In this document: piece after piece, positions 50,901 through 59,879 of the stretch
How positions within the stretch are numbered: the first letter of the stretch is position 1
Layout: the number at the start of each line of letters is the position of its first letter
Source: Peptococcaceae bacterium 1109
GTDB lineage: Bacteria > Bacillota > Limnochordia > Darwinibacteriales > Darwinibacteriaceae
DNA: 64,000 nucleotides
Reading direction: 5' to 3'
Assembly: GCA_001028815.1 (NCBI GenBank)
Contig: LDJB01000001.1
Location: forward strand, 887,634-951,633
Position numbers and translations under genes: made by a program
Notes under the pieces: generated by a model
The model's input: the letters and a program-made list of their open reading frames with translations, nothing else
What the model was told of the DNA's origin: nothing
Database searches by the model: none

Positions 50901-53386
50901 GGGAGGAGCTGACTGGTACAGAGTCCACTTTCGCCGTTCCTGTGGACGAAAGGTGCATCCCCAACGCGTATCTATCGGTAATGGCCTACCAGCCCTTTGA
51001 CCAAAAGGACAATGACCTCCCCCTCAGGGTGTACGGAGTGGTGCCTCTTTATGTAATAAGCGAGGGCACGAAGTTCTCCTTCCAGATTAACGCCCCAGAG
51101 GCAGTGCGGCCTGAAGAGGAGTTCACGGTAAAGGTTCAGACTTCCGATGGAAGCCCTGCACAATTTACCTTGGCCGTGGTCGATGAAGGTATTCTGGACA
51201 TCACTGGATTTGAAACCCCTGAGCCGTGGGATCACTTCTTCGCTAAACAGCGCCTTTTGACCAAGACGTACGATAACTTCTCCGATGTCATCGATCTCTA
51301 CTACGGATACATGCACAACACGCTGTCCGTGGGGGGCGGGATGGAGGCAGATTACCGAGAGCAGCGGGTTGGCGCTGACGATGCCAAGCGTTTTGAACCG
51401 GTAAGCATCTTTAAGGGCCCCTTCAAGACCGATGAATCGGGCTCAGCAGAGGTTACGCTAGAGGTTCCCAACTATATCGGGAGCCTGCGAGTGATGGCAG
51501 TAGGAGCTCACCAGGGGCGCTACGGCAGCGGCGAACAGAGAGTCGCTGTAAAGTCCCCGGTCATGGTCCTCCCCACTCTGCCCCGAGTTGTGGGCCCTGA
51601 GGACCAGTTTGTGGTACCCGTGACCGTGTTTGCCCTGGAAGAAGGCGTGGGCGAGGTTCTGGTAACTCTTGATGTGACAGGGCCCATCGCTGTGTCGGGC
51701 CCCACGGAGTTCACTCTGGACTTCAGCAAGGCGGAAAGCCAAGAGATCCGGTTTGACCTAGAAGCTCAAGGTGCTATCGGCACTGCCCAGATCACTGTCT
51801 CGGCCCATTCCCCTGCTTTCCAATACAGCAATATCAGTGAGACCGAACTGGCTGTCCGGCCCTATAACCCAGTGATCTACTTCAGCGACGAACGCCTGGC
51901 GAATCCCGGTGAGTCACTTGTGCTTTTCCCTCCACGGGAAGGAGTGCCGGGAACCGAGTCCCTGCAGCTTACGGTCTCTGCTTTCCGGGGACTCAACATC
52001 AATCACCGCCTGAAGTGGCTCATCCGCTATCCCTACGGGTGCCTCGAACAGGTGACATCCACGGTGTTCCCCCAGCTCTACCTGCCTGAAGTGTTTAACC
52101 CAACCTCGGAAGAGCTGCAGGACATTGACGAGAACATCAACGCAGCCATTCAAGCCTTCAGGGAATACCAACTCGGGAGTGGGGGCTTCTCCTATTGGCC
52201 CAACCAATCCACAGCGGATTACTGGTCCACTAACTACGCGGGCCACTTCCTCTTAGAGGCACGGGCGAAAGGCTACCACATCCCCCGGAACATGTTGGAG
52301 ATGTGGGCACAGTACCAGCAGCAGGCGGCAAGGGAAAACCTGGGCAATACGCTCACGAGGGCCTATCGACTCTACCTCTTAGCCTTAGCCGGACGTCCAG
52401 AGCTCAGTGCCATGAACTACATGCGTGAGAGCGAGCTAGAGAACTTAGGCAATCCTGGGAAGTATCTTCTGGCAGGAGCTTACCACCTCCTGGGATATGG
52501 GCAGATTAGGGATGAGATCTTAGCAACGGCAGATCTCCGTGTCCCTGATTACTTCGAGTTTGGGGACACCTTCGGCTCCACCTTGCGAGACCGGGCGGTG
52601 ATCTTGCACGTCTTAACCCTGATCGGTGACTACAACAAAGGAGCAGCCCTTTACGATGTAATTGCCCGAGCCATCTCGTCAAATGAGTGGTACTCCACCC
52701 AGGCCACTGCCTACTCCCTCATGGCTTTAACCAAGTACATCGCGGCTGTAAAAGCAGATAGCCCTGGGATCAGCGGGCGGCTTGTCACAGACAGCCTTCA
52801 TCAGGAGCTAGCCATCAGCGATGTGGTAGGAATAGTGCCTCTCCCTGCGGGAGAAGCTGTGGTGTACTTCGAAAACACCAGCGAGGTGCCGCTCTTTGTC
52901 ACTCTCGAATGGGAGGGTATACCCAAGCGGGACGACCTCGCACCAGTCCAGCAGGGGTTGGCCCTTAGGACCGGGTACTTCAACGCCGCGGGCGAGCCCG
53001 TTGACATTTCCCGGCTGCGGCAGGGCGACAGCTTCTACATGGTTTTCCGAGTGGCCCAAGAAGACTGGGAGTACATCGACGAGGTAGCCTTGGTACAGAT
53101 CCTCCCCGCGGGTTGGGAGATCGAGAACCCCCGGCTCTCCACAGAAGGCCTCCCGGATTGGGCCATGGAGTACTTCCTAGGACTGGAAGATTATGTGGAC
53201 ATCCGGGATGATCGGATCATGTGGTTCTTTGACAAAGCACCTTACTACAGCTACGACTTCATGGTGAAGATCAATGCAGTAACCGTGGGCAAGTTCTACC
53301 TACCCCCCACCCTCCTGGAGGCCATGTATAACAATGACTATAAAGTGGTCACAAGAGGGCGGATCGTAGAGGTATTACCACGATGA
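47948..53386 (+). CDS. Alpha-2-macroglobulin family lipoprotein with thioester motif
   Basis: This 1812-residue protein is the bacterial alpha-2-macroglobulin (YfhM type), a protease trap on the outer face of the inner membrane. A lipobox VAGC with Cys24 follows a hydrophobic signal. The body holds Ig-like MG domains; GVYRPGDPIHLGAIVRND is the conserved MG2 region near residue 600. VVDEGILDITGFETPEPWDHFF near the middle is the usual A2M core. The thioester motif CLEQ is intact (Cys1365 to Gln1368, in YPYGCLEQVTS), followed by a helical thioester domain with GSGGFSYWP. I chose the ATG at 47948; the frame stays open far upstream but only as the antisense of the nucleoside hydrolase. It overlaps pbpC by four bases, the same pairing as in E. 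coli. Confidence 0.93.
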   Translation: MGARWGKIGSLVFLLGLLVLVAGCEQPNQPGFQLSGDSLEITHLTSGTIDAHTLIAVRYKDAQVTEDLYRKALPVDVFSFSPEIKGKTYWQDSRTLVFEPDQPLYSKAQYQAVLDHAKLLPEGKRAAAASVGFQFETPGQELVALDGAFVPTQQGQLDQVYFTSTLEFGQKVSLEVLSSALQLTLDGQPLEFAVETADGYSFTAKSAELERLSHTERKVTITLEGGPLSLEKDVARQFVLPALMEPLAVERIEEERVGDFSQLRLIFTEPLKEAKDYAGYMSILPTMRYGVAVEGNSLVVTGEFRPGEKYSLRLFPGIESVSGQKLSEQTELFWEVQISDRKPAVEFVNSGMFMTTSSNQKIAFRTMNVERIRLQVKRVPQANLIEFFEENSYYPQSSSFSAYNRYGFQRYGEVLVDSIINIGREMNKWVYSELDLADVLTDNGGLYIVQLSFDENHALYFPEEYDWYDISSYTAARGQAVKHVLVSNIGITAKELLGEMHVFLTDLLTTDLLPGAEVMLKDGSGKVLDRAETNDSGWAVLKTNSHARYIEVNADSGYAILSLSSSQLNNSLFDIGGVQRQDGIDAFIYTERGVYRPGDPIHLGAIVRNDEHTFPENHPITLYLYNPLGRLVHEEVLTRSEDGFYAATVATDPSSPTGTWEVVLDIGGRLFTHPVRVETIVPYRIRVQLEASAAQLGPNDEYVDMAIKSEYLFGAPASGLTHETTAVIEPVDVSFSRYQGFVFGNESINFPRMETAAIRDALDDAGEYTMRVEVPNVDGIPSALRLRIDTKVYESGGRFVPATAFLPIEVYPSYVGIMPDGGSEMGMGDQAGFHIVHVTSSGEPIPNSELEYTIYRYRYYWWWEYDSQADFRRHYKSNGETVILEQGKVSTNEEGVAYLRHTLADYGEILVEVKDPQGGHSAGYFFRSYWFGGSYEPRTADIVNLKLDRPSYYPGETALVTLNTPAQGRALITLEKEGQILYQSWEELTGTESTFAVPVDERCIPNAYLSVMAYQPFDQKDNDLPLRVYGVVPLYVISEGTKFSFQINAPEAVRPEEEFTVKVQTSDGSPAQFTLAVVDEGILDITGFETPEPWDHFFAKQRLLTKTYDNFSDVIDLYYGYMHNTLSVGGGMEADYREQRVGADDAKRFEPVSIFKGPFKTDESGSAEVTLEVPNYIGSLRVMAVGAHQGRYGSGEQRVAVKSPVMVLPTLPRVVGPEDQFVVPVTVFALEEGVGEVLVTLDVTGPIAVSGPTEFTLDFSKAESQEIRFDLEAQGAIGTAQITVSAHSPAFQYSNISETELAVRPYNPVIYFSDERLANPGESLVLFPPREGVPGTESLQLTVSAFRGLNINHRLKWLIRYPYGCLEQVTSTVFPQLYLPEVFNPTSEELQDIDENINAAIQAFREYQLGSGGFSYWPNQSTADYWSTNYAGHFLLEARAKGYHIPRNMLEMWAQYQQQAARENLGNTLTRAYRLYLLALAGRPELSAMNYMRESELENLGNPGKYLLAGAYHLLGYGQIRDEILATADLRVPDYFEFGDTFGSTLRDRAVILHVLTLIGDYNKGAALYDVIARAISSNEWYSTQATAYSLMALTKYIAAVKADSPGISGRLVTDSLHQELAISDVVGIVPLPAGEAVVYFENTSEVPLFVTLEWEGIPKRDDLAPVQQGLALRTGYFNAAGEPVDISRLRQGDSFYMVFRVAQEDWEYIDEVALVQILPAGWEIENPRLSTEGLPDWAMEYFLGLEDYVDIRDDRIMWFFDKAPYYSYDFMVKINAVTVGKFYLPPTLLEAMYNNDYKVVTRGRIVEVLPR

Positions 53387-55710
53387 AGGCAAGGCTCTGC
53401 AGGAAGAAATGGGCTGCTCCCGCAGCCCTTATTGCCCTCTTAGTGGGGACAATGATCGCGGCAGTTGCTTATGCCTGTGTGACTCTCCCTAGTCCCCTCT
53501 TCACTACTGATTACAGCACCGTGGTCTTGGATGAACACGGTGCTATACTGCGCGCCTTCCTAAACAGTCAAGAGCAGTGGATTCTCCCTGATGACGGCAG
53601 CCCTATCCCTGAGAAGCTCAAGATAGCGGTCATCACTTTCGAAGACAAGCGTTTTGAAAGCCATCTTGGGGTCGATCCCTTGGCCGTACTCCGTGCAGTG
53701 TACCAAAACATCCGCCATGGTGGGCGGATCAGTGGCGCAAGCACCATTACCATGCAGGTGGCCCGGTTGATGCGCCCCAAGGAACGGACTGTGAGGAACA
53801 AGCTGTTGGAGATGACCCAAGCGGTGGCCATTGAACTTTCCTACAGCAAGGACGAGATCCTCAAAGCATACCTCATGCACGCGCCCTACGGCGGCAACAT
53901 CATCGGATACCGCACCGCTTCCCTGCGCTACTTCGGAAAGGAACCAGGAAAGCTCAGCTGGGCTGAGGCGGCAACGCTGGCAGTGCTCCCTAACAACCCA
54001 GGGCACATCAATCCCAAGCAAAACCCCGAAGGGCTGAGGAGAAAGCGGGATGGTCTCCTCCTCGCCCTGCACCAGGCTGGCCACATCGATGAAGCCACCT
54101 ACAGCCTGGCAGTGGCAGAGCCCGTGCCCCAGGGGCAGCATGCCTTCCCCCTCTCCGCACCTCACCTGGCGGAGCGCCTCGCTAGGAACTCCTCAGACAC
54201 CATTATCCGCACAACTATCGATAAAGACATCCAAGACCTGGCAACCGTGCTGTTAAAGGCCCACATCGGGGGCCTAGCACGTCACGGTGTAGAGAACGGC
54301 GCGGTACTCATCGCGGACACTGCCACCGGCGCAGTTAAGGCATATGTGGCCTCCCATGACTACTTCGATAAGGAACGGGCGGGCATGGTGGACGGAGTGC
54401 AAATGAAGCGTTCTAGCGGCTCCATCCTCAAGCCATTCCTTTATGCCCTTGCCATGGATGAAGGCCTAATCGTACCAGAGAGCGTCCTTCCAGATATCCC
54501 CACTAGCTACGGAGGCTTTACTCCCCATAACGCGGATGGTAGTTTTGCTGGAGTGGTGAGGGTGCGGGAGGCCTTGACCCGTTCCTTGAACGCTCCCGCT
54601 GTGCACCTCCTTAGCGAGTATGGCGTTGAGAACTTCTACTCCTTTCTCACAAAAGCAGGTTCAAGGTTAACCCGCCAGCCCCATGAGTACGGCCTGTCCC
54701 TGATTTTGGGCAGTTCGGAAAGCAGCCTGTGGGAATTGGCCTGTCTCTACCGGGGTTTGGGTACTATGGGCAGGTCTTGGGATATCCACGTCCTCCCAGG
54801 CGCCGCAGGAAATAGGGAAAAACAGCTCATCTCCCCAGGGGCGGCTTACCTCGTCCTTGACATCCTTAAAGATGTGCGCCGGCCTGGGCTAGAGGGGAAC
54901 TGGCGGGCATACCCTTCCAGTTCCCCCCTGGCATGGAAAACCGGGACAAGCTACGGAAGCCGCGATGCCTGGGCCGTTGGGGTCTCGCCCCAGTGGACTA
55001 TCGCGGTCTGGGTGGGGAACTTTTCTGGAGGCAGCGTATCGGGCCTTACAGGCGTGGACTCTGCAGGCCCCCTTCTGTTCCAAGTGTTCAACAGGCTGCC
55101 CAAGGATCCATACGGCCTGTGGTTTGCCAGACCTGAGGCAGACTTGGTTGAAGTGAGCGTCTCCCCTGCCACGGGCTACCGCCTTCAGGGAGTGGCTCAG
55201 AACACCGCCCGTGCACAAGCCCCAGCCTCCGCCAAACCACTGCGCTATTCACCCTATGAGCGCACCCTCTTTGTTACTGGGGATGAGCGCATGATGGTCT
55301 GCTCCCTCTGCTGGGATCGGCAGGACGTGAAGACAATCCAGAAAGTGGTTTATCCCCTTGAGATCGCGCGCCACTTGGGCGGTGCGGCTAGGCAGTACGT
55401 CCTCCCACCCCATAACCCCGATTGTCCGGCCCTGGCTGGGGAAAACCCCATCAGCATCACGTATCCCCAACCCTCCAGCTTGCTTTTCATCCCCCGGGGC
55501 GCTGATGGCCAGTACCAGCAGATTAAGCTTGAGGCTGTCCACGCCAGCCAAGGGAAGGGTCTATTCTGGTACCTGGACGGAACATACCTCGGCCAGACCA
55601 GGGGCATCCACCATCAGGCAGTGTCCTTGGAACCGGGCTCTCACATACTGTATCTCGTGGATGAAGATGGGTACGCAAAGACGGTAAGCTTCCGCACAGA
55701 AAGACGCTAA
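53383..55710 (+). CDS. pbpC: Penicillin-binding protein 1C
   Basis: This 775-residue bifunctional cell-wall enzyme has one N-terminal membrane helix (about 12-30). The GT51 glycosyltransferase motif EDKRFESHLGVDP begins at Glu87, followed by GASTITMQVARL. The transpeptidase has SILK (Ser347, Lys350), SLN (Ser401-Asn403) and KTGTS (Lys519). The C-terminal BiPBP_C domain (about 685-770, with DGTYLGQT and VSLEPGSHIL) is specific to the PBP1C type. A pair of Cys in MVCSLCWD is also typical. The ATG overlaps the macroglobulin stop (ATGA). In E. coli the partners are thought to defend and repair the wall when the outer membrane is breached. All catalytic residues are present. Confidence 0.95.
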   Translation: MKARLCRKKWAAPAALIALLVGTMIAAVAYACVTLPSPLFTTDYSTVVLDEHGAILRAFLNSQEQWILPDDGSPIPEKLKIAVITFEDKRFESHLGVDPLAVLRAVYQNIRHGGRISGASTITMQVARLMRPKERTVRNKLLEMTQAVAIELSYSKDEILKAYLMHAPYGGNIIGYRTASLRYFGKEPGKLSWAEAATLAVLPNNPGHINPKQNPEGLRRKRDGLLLALHQAGHIDEATYSLAVAEPVPQGQHAFPLSAPHLAERLARNSSDTIIRTTIDKDIQDLATVLLKAHIGGLARHGVENGAVLIADTATGAVKAYVASHDYFDKERAGMVDGVQMKRSSGSILKPFLYALAMDEGLIVPESVLPDIPTSYGGFTPHNADGSFAGVVRVREALTRSLNAPAVHLLSEYGVENFYSFLTKAGSRLTRQPHEYGLSLILGSSESSLWELACLYRGLGTMGRSWDIHVLPGAAGNREKQLISPGAAYLVLDILKDVRRPGLEGNWRAYPSSSPLAWKTGTSYGSRDAWAVGVSPQWTIAVWVGNFSGGSVSGLTGVDSAGPLLFQVFNRLPKDPYGLWFARPEADLVEVSVSPATGYRLQGVAQNTARAQAPASAKPLRYSPYERTLFVTGDERMMVCSLCWDRQDVKTIQKVVYPLEIARHLGGAARQYVLPPHNPDCPALAGENPISITYPQPSSLLFIPRGADGQYQQIKLEAVHASQGKGLFWYLDGTYLGQTRGIHHQAVSLEPGSHILYLVDEDGYAKTVSFRTERR

Positions 55711-55731
55711 GGGGAGGCTGCTTGCCTCCCC
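55711..55731. terminator. Bidirectional terminator between pbpC and the FGGY kinase gene
   Basis: GGGGAGGC and GCCTCCCC form a perfect 8-base-pair stem with a 5-base loop between convergent stop codons. The T tails are short, so strength is uncertain. Confidence 0.65.
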
Positions 55732-55737
55732 TTCCAG

Positions 55738-57183
55738 TTAGATGATCCCTTGCGTTGCGTGGTAGAACTCGAGATACTTCTCGTACCGCCTCCGGTACTG
55801 GCTTGCTTTTTCTGGTGAAGATGGCGAGCATATGATCCTAGGATGGACATAACGCTCCCCGTCCAAGCCGCCGTTGATGCTGGCCAGAGCCACCAAGACC
55901 GCTCCCATTGTGGAGTCATTCTTCGTCCCCGTTGTCCACAGTTCCCTGCCCAAGAGGTCGCAGGCCAACTGGAGCCAGAAAGGGGAATGCATGATGCCCC
56001 CTGAAACGAGGATGCGCTCCGGGACATCGGCCACTTCAGTTAGAATGGTGTAGCACTGGTAGAGGTTAAACAGCACCCCTTCCAGGATTGCGTAGTACAT
56101 TTCTGGAGGCCCATGGCTGGATTTCAGCCCCACAAATCCCCCGGGACGGTTCTCGTCCCAACCGGGGCACCGTTCGCCATAGATGAAAGGCAGAAATATG
56201 GGTGCAGATTCCACATCCACCTCCGCAGCGGCCCGGTCGAAATCATCGTAACGGCGGGAACGGTGCCCGCACCGGTCTAGGTACCAATCAATGCAGTTAG
56301 TGGCCCCGTTGGTGGCGGCCCCTGCCAAGCGCTGGCCATCGTAGAGGTAGTAGCACCATGTGGATGGCTCTTGGGGAAGCTTAGGGGCATCCACAGCCAT
56401 GCGCATGGCGCCGCTGGTACCCACAGAGAAGGACATGACCCCTTGGCGTGCGCCGCCGATGGCTACCTGATTCATGGCGCCGTCCGCGCCCCCCACTGTG
56501 ACTGGGGTGCCTGCTTTAAGGCCCACCTCTCGGGCAATGGATTCCTGCAGCCCGCGGTGGTGAAACACTTCCTCAAGGTCACTCAGCTGATCCCTGCGCA
56601 GGCCCACGAGGTCCAGGAGCCGTTCGTCCCAATCTAGCGTATGGATGTTGAGCAAACCCGTTCCTGAAGCGGTACAGCGGGAGGCTGCTTGACCGCCCGT
56701 GAGCACTTGGAACAAGTATTCCACCTGGGACGATAGATAACACACCTCCTCAGCCAACTCAGGGTTCGTCCTAACCAGATGGTAGAACTTGTACGCAGGG
56801 TACATCGCGTGGACCATGCAGCCGGTTCTCTGGTAGCAGTCCTGCACAAACTTCTGGTCTTGCTTTAGTGCTGCCACCGTTGGGGTGGCACTGAGATCTG
56901 CCCACATGCTGATGGGCCTGAGGGGACGCCTGTCCTTATCTAGCAGTAACAGGCTGTGCCACGTACCAACCAGCCCAATGGCCGCGATGTCCCTTTGGTT
57001 CCGCCCCGCTACGCTCTTTAGGGCCTTCAGGGCAACGGCCACCATACCCTCAGGATCCTGGGTAATCTTATCCGTCACATCCCGCTGGAAAGGGATCTCG
57101 ATAGAATCGATAACTCCCTCCCGTGCGGAATAAAGGGCGCACTTAGCCGCGGAGGTGCTTACCTCGAGACCGATAACATTCAA
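55738..57183 (-). CDS. FGGY-family carbohydrate kinase (xylulokinase/gluconokinase-like)
   Basis: This 481-residue ATP-dependent sugar kinase has an N-terminal ATPase lobe with VIGLEVSTSAAKCALYSA. DTS-type phosphate binding is replaced by EVSTSAAK. AIGLVGTWHSLLLLDKDRRPL is the substrate region. The C-terminal lobe has PVTVGGADGAMNQVAIGGA, with the catalytic Asp, and a late ERILVSGGIMHSPFWLQLACD FGGY signature. It phosphorylates a pentulose, hexulose or aldonic acid. The start is TTG, behind AGGTGATG. It is the last gene of the TRAP/SDR/LarA-like cluster, separated from the SDR gene by about 50 bases. An aldonate or ketose substrate is inferred from context. Confidence 0.9.
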   Translation of the reverse strand: MNVIGLEVSTSAAKCALYSAREGVIDSIEIPFQRDVTDKITQDPEGMVAVALKALKSVAGRNQRDIAAIGLVGTWHSLLLLDKDRRPLRPISMWADLSATPTVAALKQDQKFVQDCYQRTGCMVHAMYPAYKFYHLVRTNPELAEEVCYLSSQVEYLFQVLTGGQAASRCTASGTGLLNIHTLDWDERLLDLVGLRRDQLSDLEEVFHHRGLQESIAREVGLKAGTPVTVGGADGAMNQVAIGGARQGVMSFSVGTSGAMRMAVDAPKLPQEPSTWCYYLYDGQRLAGAATNGATNCIDWYLDRCGHRSRRYDDFDRAAAEVDVESAPIFLPFIYGERCPGWDENRPGGFVGLKSSHGPPEMYYAILEGVLFNLYQCYTILTEVADVPERILVSGGIMHSPFWLQLACDLLGRELWTTGTKNDSTMGAVLVALASINGGLDGERYVHPRIICSPSSPEKASQYRRRYEKYLEFYHATQGII

Positions 57184-57234
57184 GTGGCATCACCTGCTTC
57201 TATGCTGCACACCAGGGTCCACAACCCTGCGGCG

Positions 57235-57966
57235 TCAATCCATCAAGAATCCTCCGTTGACATCTATTATTTCGCCGGTGATGAAGCCTGCACCTTCCGA
57301 GACTAGAAAGCGCACACAAGCAGCTACATCTTGGGGCTGGCCCAGGCGCTTCAGGGGAATAGCATCGATAATCGCTGCCCGCCTTTCCGGCGACCACTGC
57401 GCGCTCATATCCGTTTCAATGGCGTGGGGGGCTACCCCGTTCACCGTAATGCCGTAAGGGGCCAGTTCCCTCGCGAAGGTTTTGGTCAAACCGTCCATGG
57501 CAGCCTTAGAGGGCCCATAGCCCGGAGCGGAGGTGATGTCCCCCAGCTTGGCCGCGACTGAGGAGATGTTCACGATCCGGCCTGTGCCTTGCTGCTTCAT
57601 AACCTCTGCAACGTACTTACAGAGCAGGAACGCACCACGAACGTTTACAGTAAAGACAATGTCCCAATCAGCTACACTAATCTCTTCAGAGTGCCGCCTG
57701 CGGATGATCCCCGCGTTGTTCACCAGCACATCAATGCGCCCAAACTCCTCCACAACGCCTCGGACGAGTGCCTGCACGCTCTCTTCATCAGCTACATTGC
57801 ATTTCCTGAAAACCAGCTTGCCAGGGTTGCGTTCCTCAACGGCCTGGCCCCGTTCCTGGTTTATGTCACACACAACAACCTTGTAGCCATCATCCGCCAG
57901 GCCTAAGGCGATAGCTTCGCCGATCCCAGCCACACCGCCAGTTACCAGTGCTACTTTGACACTCAT
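57235..57966 (-). CDS. Short-chain dehydrogenase/reductase (SDR)
   Basis: This 243-residue classical SDR has the cofactor motif TGGVAGIGEAIA near the N-terminus, VVCDINQERG (its Asp suggests NAD), NNAGIIRR, and the catalytic Ser-Tyr-Lys set in NISSVAAK and YGPSKAAMDGL. The C-terminus FITGEIIDVNGG is typical of the FabG/gluconate dehydrogenase group. I chose the ATG at 57966, six bases after GGAGG; the upstream frame runs into the dctM gene. It lies 23 bases after dctM. In this cluster it probably oxidises or reduces a sugar acid or polyol, but the precise substrate is not readable. Confidence 0.9.
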   Translation of the reverse strand: MSVKVALVTGGVAGIGEAIALGLADDGYKVVVCDINQERGQAVEERNPGKLVFRKCNVADEESVQALVRGVVEEFGRIDVLVNNAGIIRRRHSEEISVADWDIVFTVNVRGAFLLCKYVAEVMKQQGTGRIVNISSVAAKLGDITSAPGYGPSKAAMDGLTKTFARELAPYGITVNGVAPHAIETDMSAQWSPERRAAIIDAIPLKRLGQPQDVAACVRFLVSEGAGFITGEIIDVNGGFLMD

Positions 57967-57989
57967 ACTAAGCCTCCTCTCAAACTGGA

Positions 57990-59270
57990 TCAGCCAAAGA
58001 GCAAGTTGGGCAAGAACAGCACCAACTGGGGAAACAGCACTAGGAGCACCACCACAAGCAGTACAGCCACCAAGAACGGCCAACCTTCCCTGAGGTACTC
58101 ACCTACGGAGCACTCCATGATGGAACAGACAGAGTACATGGAGATGCCCACAGGCGGGGTCAAGAGGCCAATGGCACAGGAAAGGACCATGACAACCCCA
58201 AAGAACACAGGGTTGATCCCTAGTGTCTTAATCACAGGGACTAGTATAGAGGTGAGTAAGAGGATCATCACGGTCGAATCCATGAACATCCCGAAGAACA
58301 ACAAGAACAACAAGATGACCGCCGTGATCACGGTGGGATTATCGCTAATCCCCAACAAGAACCCAGAAAGAGTTTGGGGGATCATCTCCCACTTAATCGC
58401 ATAGCTAACCAAGGCAGAAAGGGCTATGAGGAGCATAATGGTCCCTGTATCGCCCACGGAAGCCTTCGTAGCACGCCAGAATCCTTTCCAATCCATTTCT
58501 CGGTAGATCAAGGCGCCCACTACCACTGCGTAAACCGCGGCCATTGCTCCCGCTTCAGACGGGACCAAGAGGCCGCCCCGGAGGGTCACAAGGAGGAAGA
58601 TAGGGAACAACATGGCCCAGATACTGCTCATGAAGGTCCGGCCAACATCCTTCGCCGGTGCTCTCTTCTCCCGCTCTGGCATATAGCCCTTTTTGCGCGC
58701 CGTAATACTCACTGTAGTCCCGAATGCAAGAGCCATGAGCAAACCCGGCACCATACCGCCGGCGAGGAGCCGACCCACTGAAACTTCCCCGATGCTTCCG
58801 TAGAGGACAAGCCCAATGGAAGGAGGGATAGCAATGGTTATGAGCCCGGTAAAGCCGTTTACCGCAGCAGAGTAACCCCGGGCATATCCCCGGGCCGTCA
58901 TGGATGGCCCAAGGATACGTGATTGCATGGAAGCGTCGGCAATAGCGGATCCCGAAACTCCCCCCATCAAGGTACTGAGCACCACACTCACTTGGGCGAT
59001 CCCACCGTGCATGTGTCCAGTGAGCACTGAGGCAAACTCCATCAGACGTTTGGTAATCCCAGTCTCATTCATGAGATTGCCCGCAAACACAAACATCGGA
59101 ATAGCCAGCAATGCAAAAGCCTGCGTCTCTGAGAGGATTAGCTGCACCGGCATTGTGAGGGGCAAGTAACTCTCCTGCAGGAAAAAGGCAAAGCCAGCGA
59201 TGCCGATGGCAAAGGCAACAGGCATACCTGCAAGCAAGAACACGAAGAAAAGAATCAGAACCAGAGTCAT
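57990..59270 (-). CDS. dctM: TRAP transporter large permease DctM
   Basis: This 426-residue membrane protein of the DctM family has about 12 hydrophobic helices. It opens LILFFVFLLAGMPVAFAIGI, the family start, and carries GGVSGSAIADASMQSRILGP and the NGFTGLITIAIPPSIGLVLYG-type central segment. TPPVGISMYSVCSI near the end is the second half of the inverted repeat. It forms the ion-coupled channel with DctQ. The ATG has GGAGAG upstream. It is 12 bases after dctQ and 23 bases before the SDR gene. The substrate is set by DctP. Confidence 0.95.
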   Translation of the reverse strand: MTLVLILFFVFLLAGMPVAFAIGIAGFAFFLQESYLPLTMPVQLILSETQAFALLAIPMFVFAGNLMNETGITKRLMEFASVLTGHMHGGIAQVSVVLSTLMGGVSGSAIADASMQSRILGPSMTARGYARGYSAAVNGFTGLITIAIPPSIGLVLYGSIGEVSVGRLLAGGMVPGLLMALAFGTTVSITARKKGYMPEREKRAPAKDVGRTFMSSIWAMLFPIFLLVTLRGGLLVPSEAGAMAAVYAVVVGALIYREMDWKGFWRATKASVGDTGTIMLLIALSALVSYAIKWEMIPQTLSGFLLGISDNPTVITAVILLFLLFFGMFMDSTVMILLLTSILVPVIKTLGINPVFFGVVMVLSCAIGLLTPPVGISMYSVCSIMECSVGEYLREGWPFLVAVLLVVVLLVLFPQLVLFLPNLLFG

Positions 59271-59282
59271 GGTCTTCTCTCC

Positions 59283-59804
59283 TTAACCTTGGATTGACTG
59301 CTTCGGATCAACAGTATCCGCCCTGGCAGCCCTATACTCAGCTATCAAGTCTCTCAGCTTGAGTACGGCGGTAATGAGAAGCAGGGTGCTGCCAATGGGA
59401 ACAGTAATTGTGGCCCAGGTGTAACTGAAGCCAGGAATGCCCTGATACGTGCGGAAACGCGTAATCCAGGACATACTAATTCCATAGCGGATCAATAAGG
59501 CCAAAAAGATACCAATGATCACATGGTTACACATGTGCACGATGAGCTGAGCTCTCTTGGGAAGCAGCCGCACCAAGATATCTAGGCTGACGTGTTTGTT
59601 GTCCCGCCATGCGGCATCAGCCGCGAAAAAGACGGTCCAGGCAAAGAGAAACGTGGCCATGTCCATGGACCATCCCAGTGGATAGCCGATGATTCTCCCC
59701 ACAGCCCCAGCCATGACCACTAACACGCTAGCCACCAAAGTGATGCCGGCCAGCCGCTCTTCCCACTCAATGATGAACTTGTAAGCCTTTTTCAAGAAAT
59801 CCAC
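59283..59804 (-). CDS. dctQ: TRAP transporter small permease DctQ
   Basis: This 173-residue protein has four membrane helices. GYPLGWSMDMATFLFAWTVF with the conserved FAWTVFFAADAAWRDNKHVS stretch is the DctQ signature. I chose the GTG at 59804, whose GAGGTGAACGCT ribosome region is well spaced; the GTG three codons upstream lies inside that site. It pairs with DctM. A hairpin at 59836-59868 separates it from dctP. Confidence 0.93.
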   Translation of the reverse strand: MDFLKKAYKFIIEWEERLAGITLVASVLVVMAGAVGRIIGYPLGWSMDMATFLFAWTVFFAADAAWRDNKHVSLDILVRLLPKRAQLIVHMCNHVIIGIFLALLIRYGISMSWITRFRTYQGIPGFSYTWATITVPIGSTLLLITAVLKLRDLIAEYRAARADTVDPKQSIQG

Positions 59805-59835
59805 AGCGTTCACCTCACCACGGGGATGGTTTCAG

Positions 59836-59868
59836 AGCCCAACCTTCACCTAAGGCGAAGGTTGGGCT
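59836..59868 (-). other. Intercistronic hairpin between dctP and dctQ
   Basis: AGCCCAACCTTC and GAAGGTTGGGCT are perfect 12-base arms around a 9-base loop. No T run follows on the minus strand, so it most likely protects the dctP mRNA 3-prime end or lowers dctQM expression. Confidence 0.7.
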
Positions 59869-59879
59869 GGGCGAAGAAA

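Noticed and set aside
53560-54165. 201-codon minus-strand frame inside pbpC
   Set aside because: It is antisense to the GT51 domain, whose catalytic motif is intact; no ribosome site and no family match.
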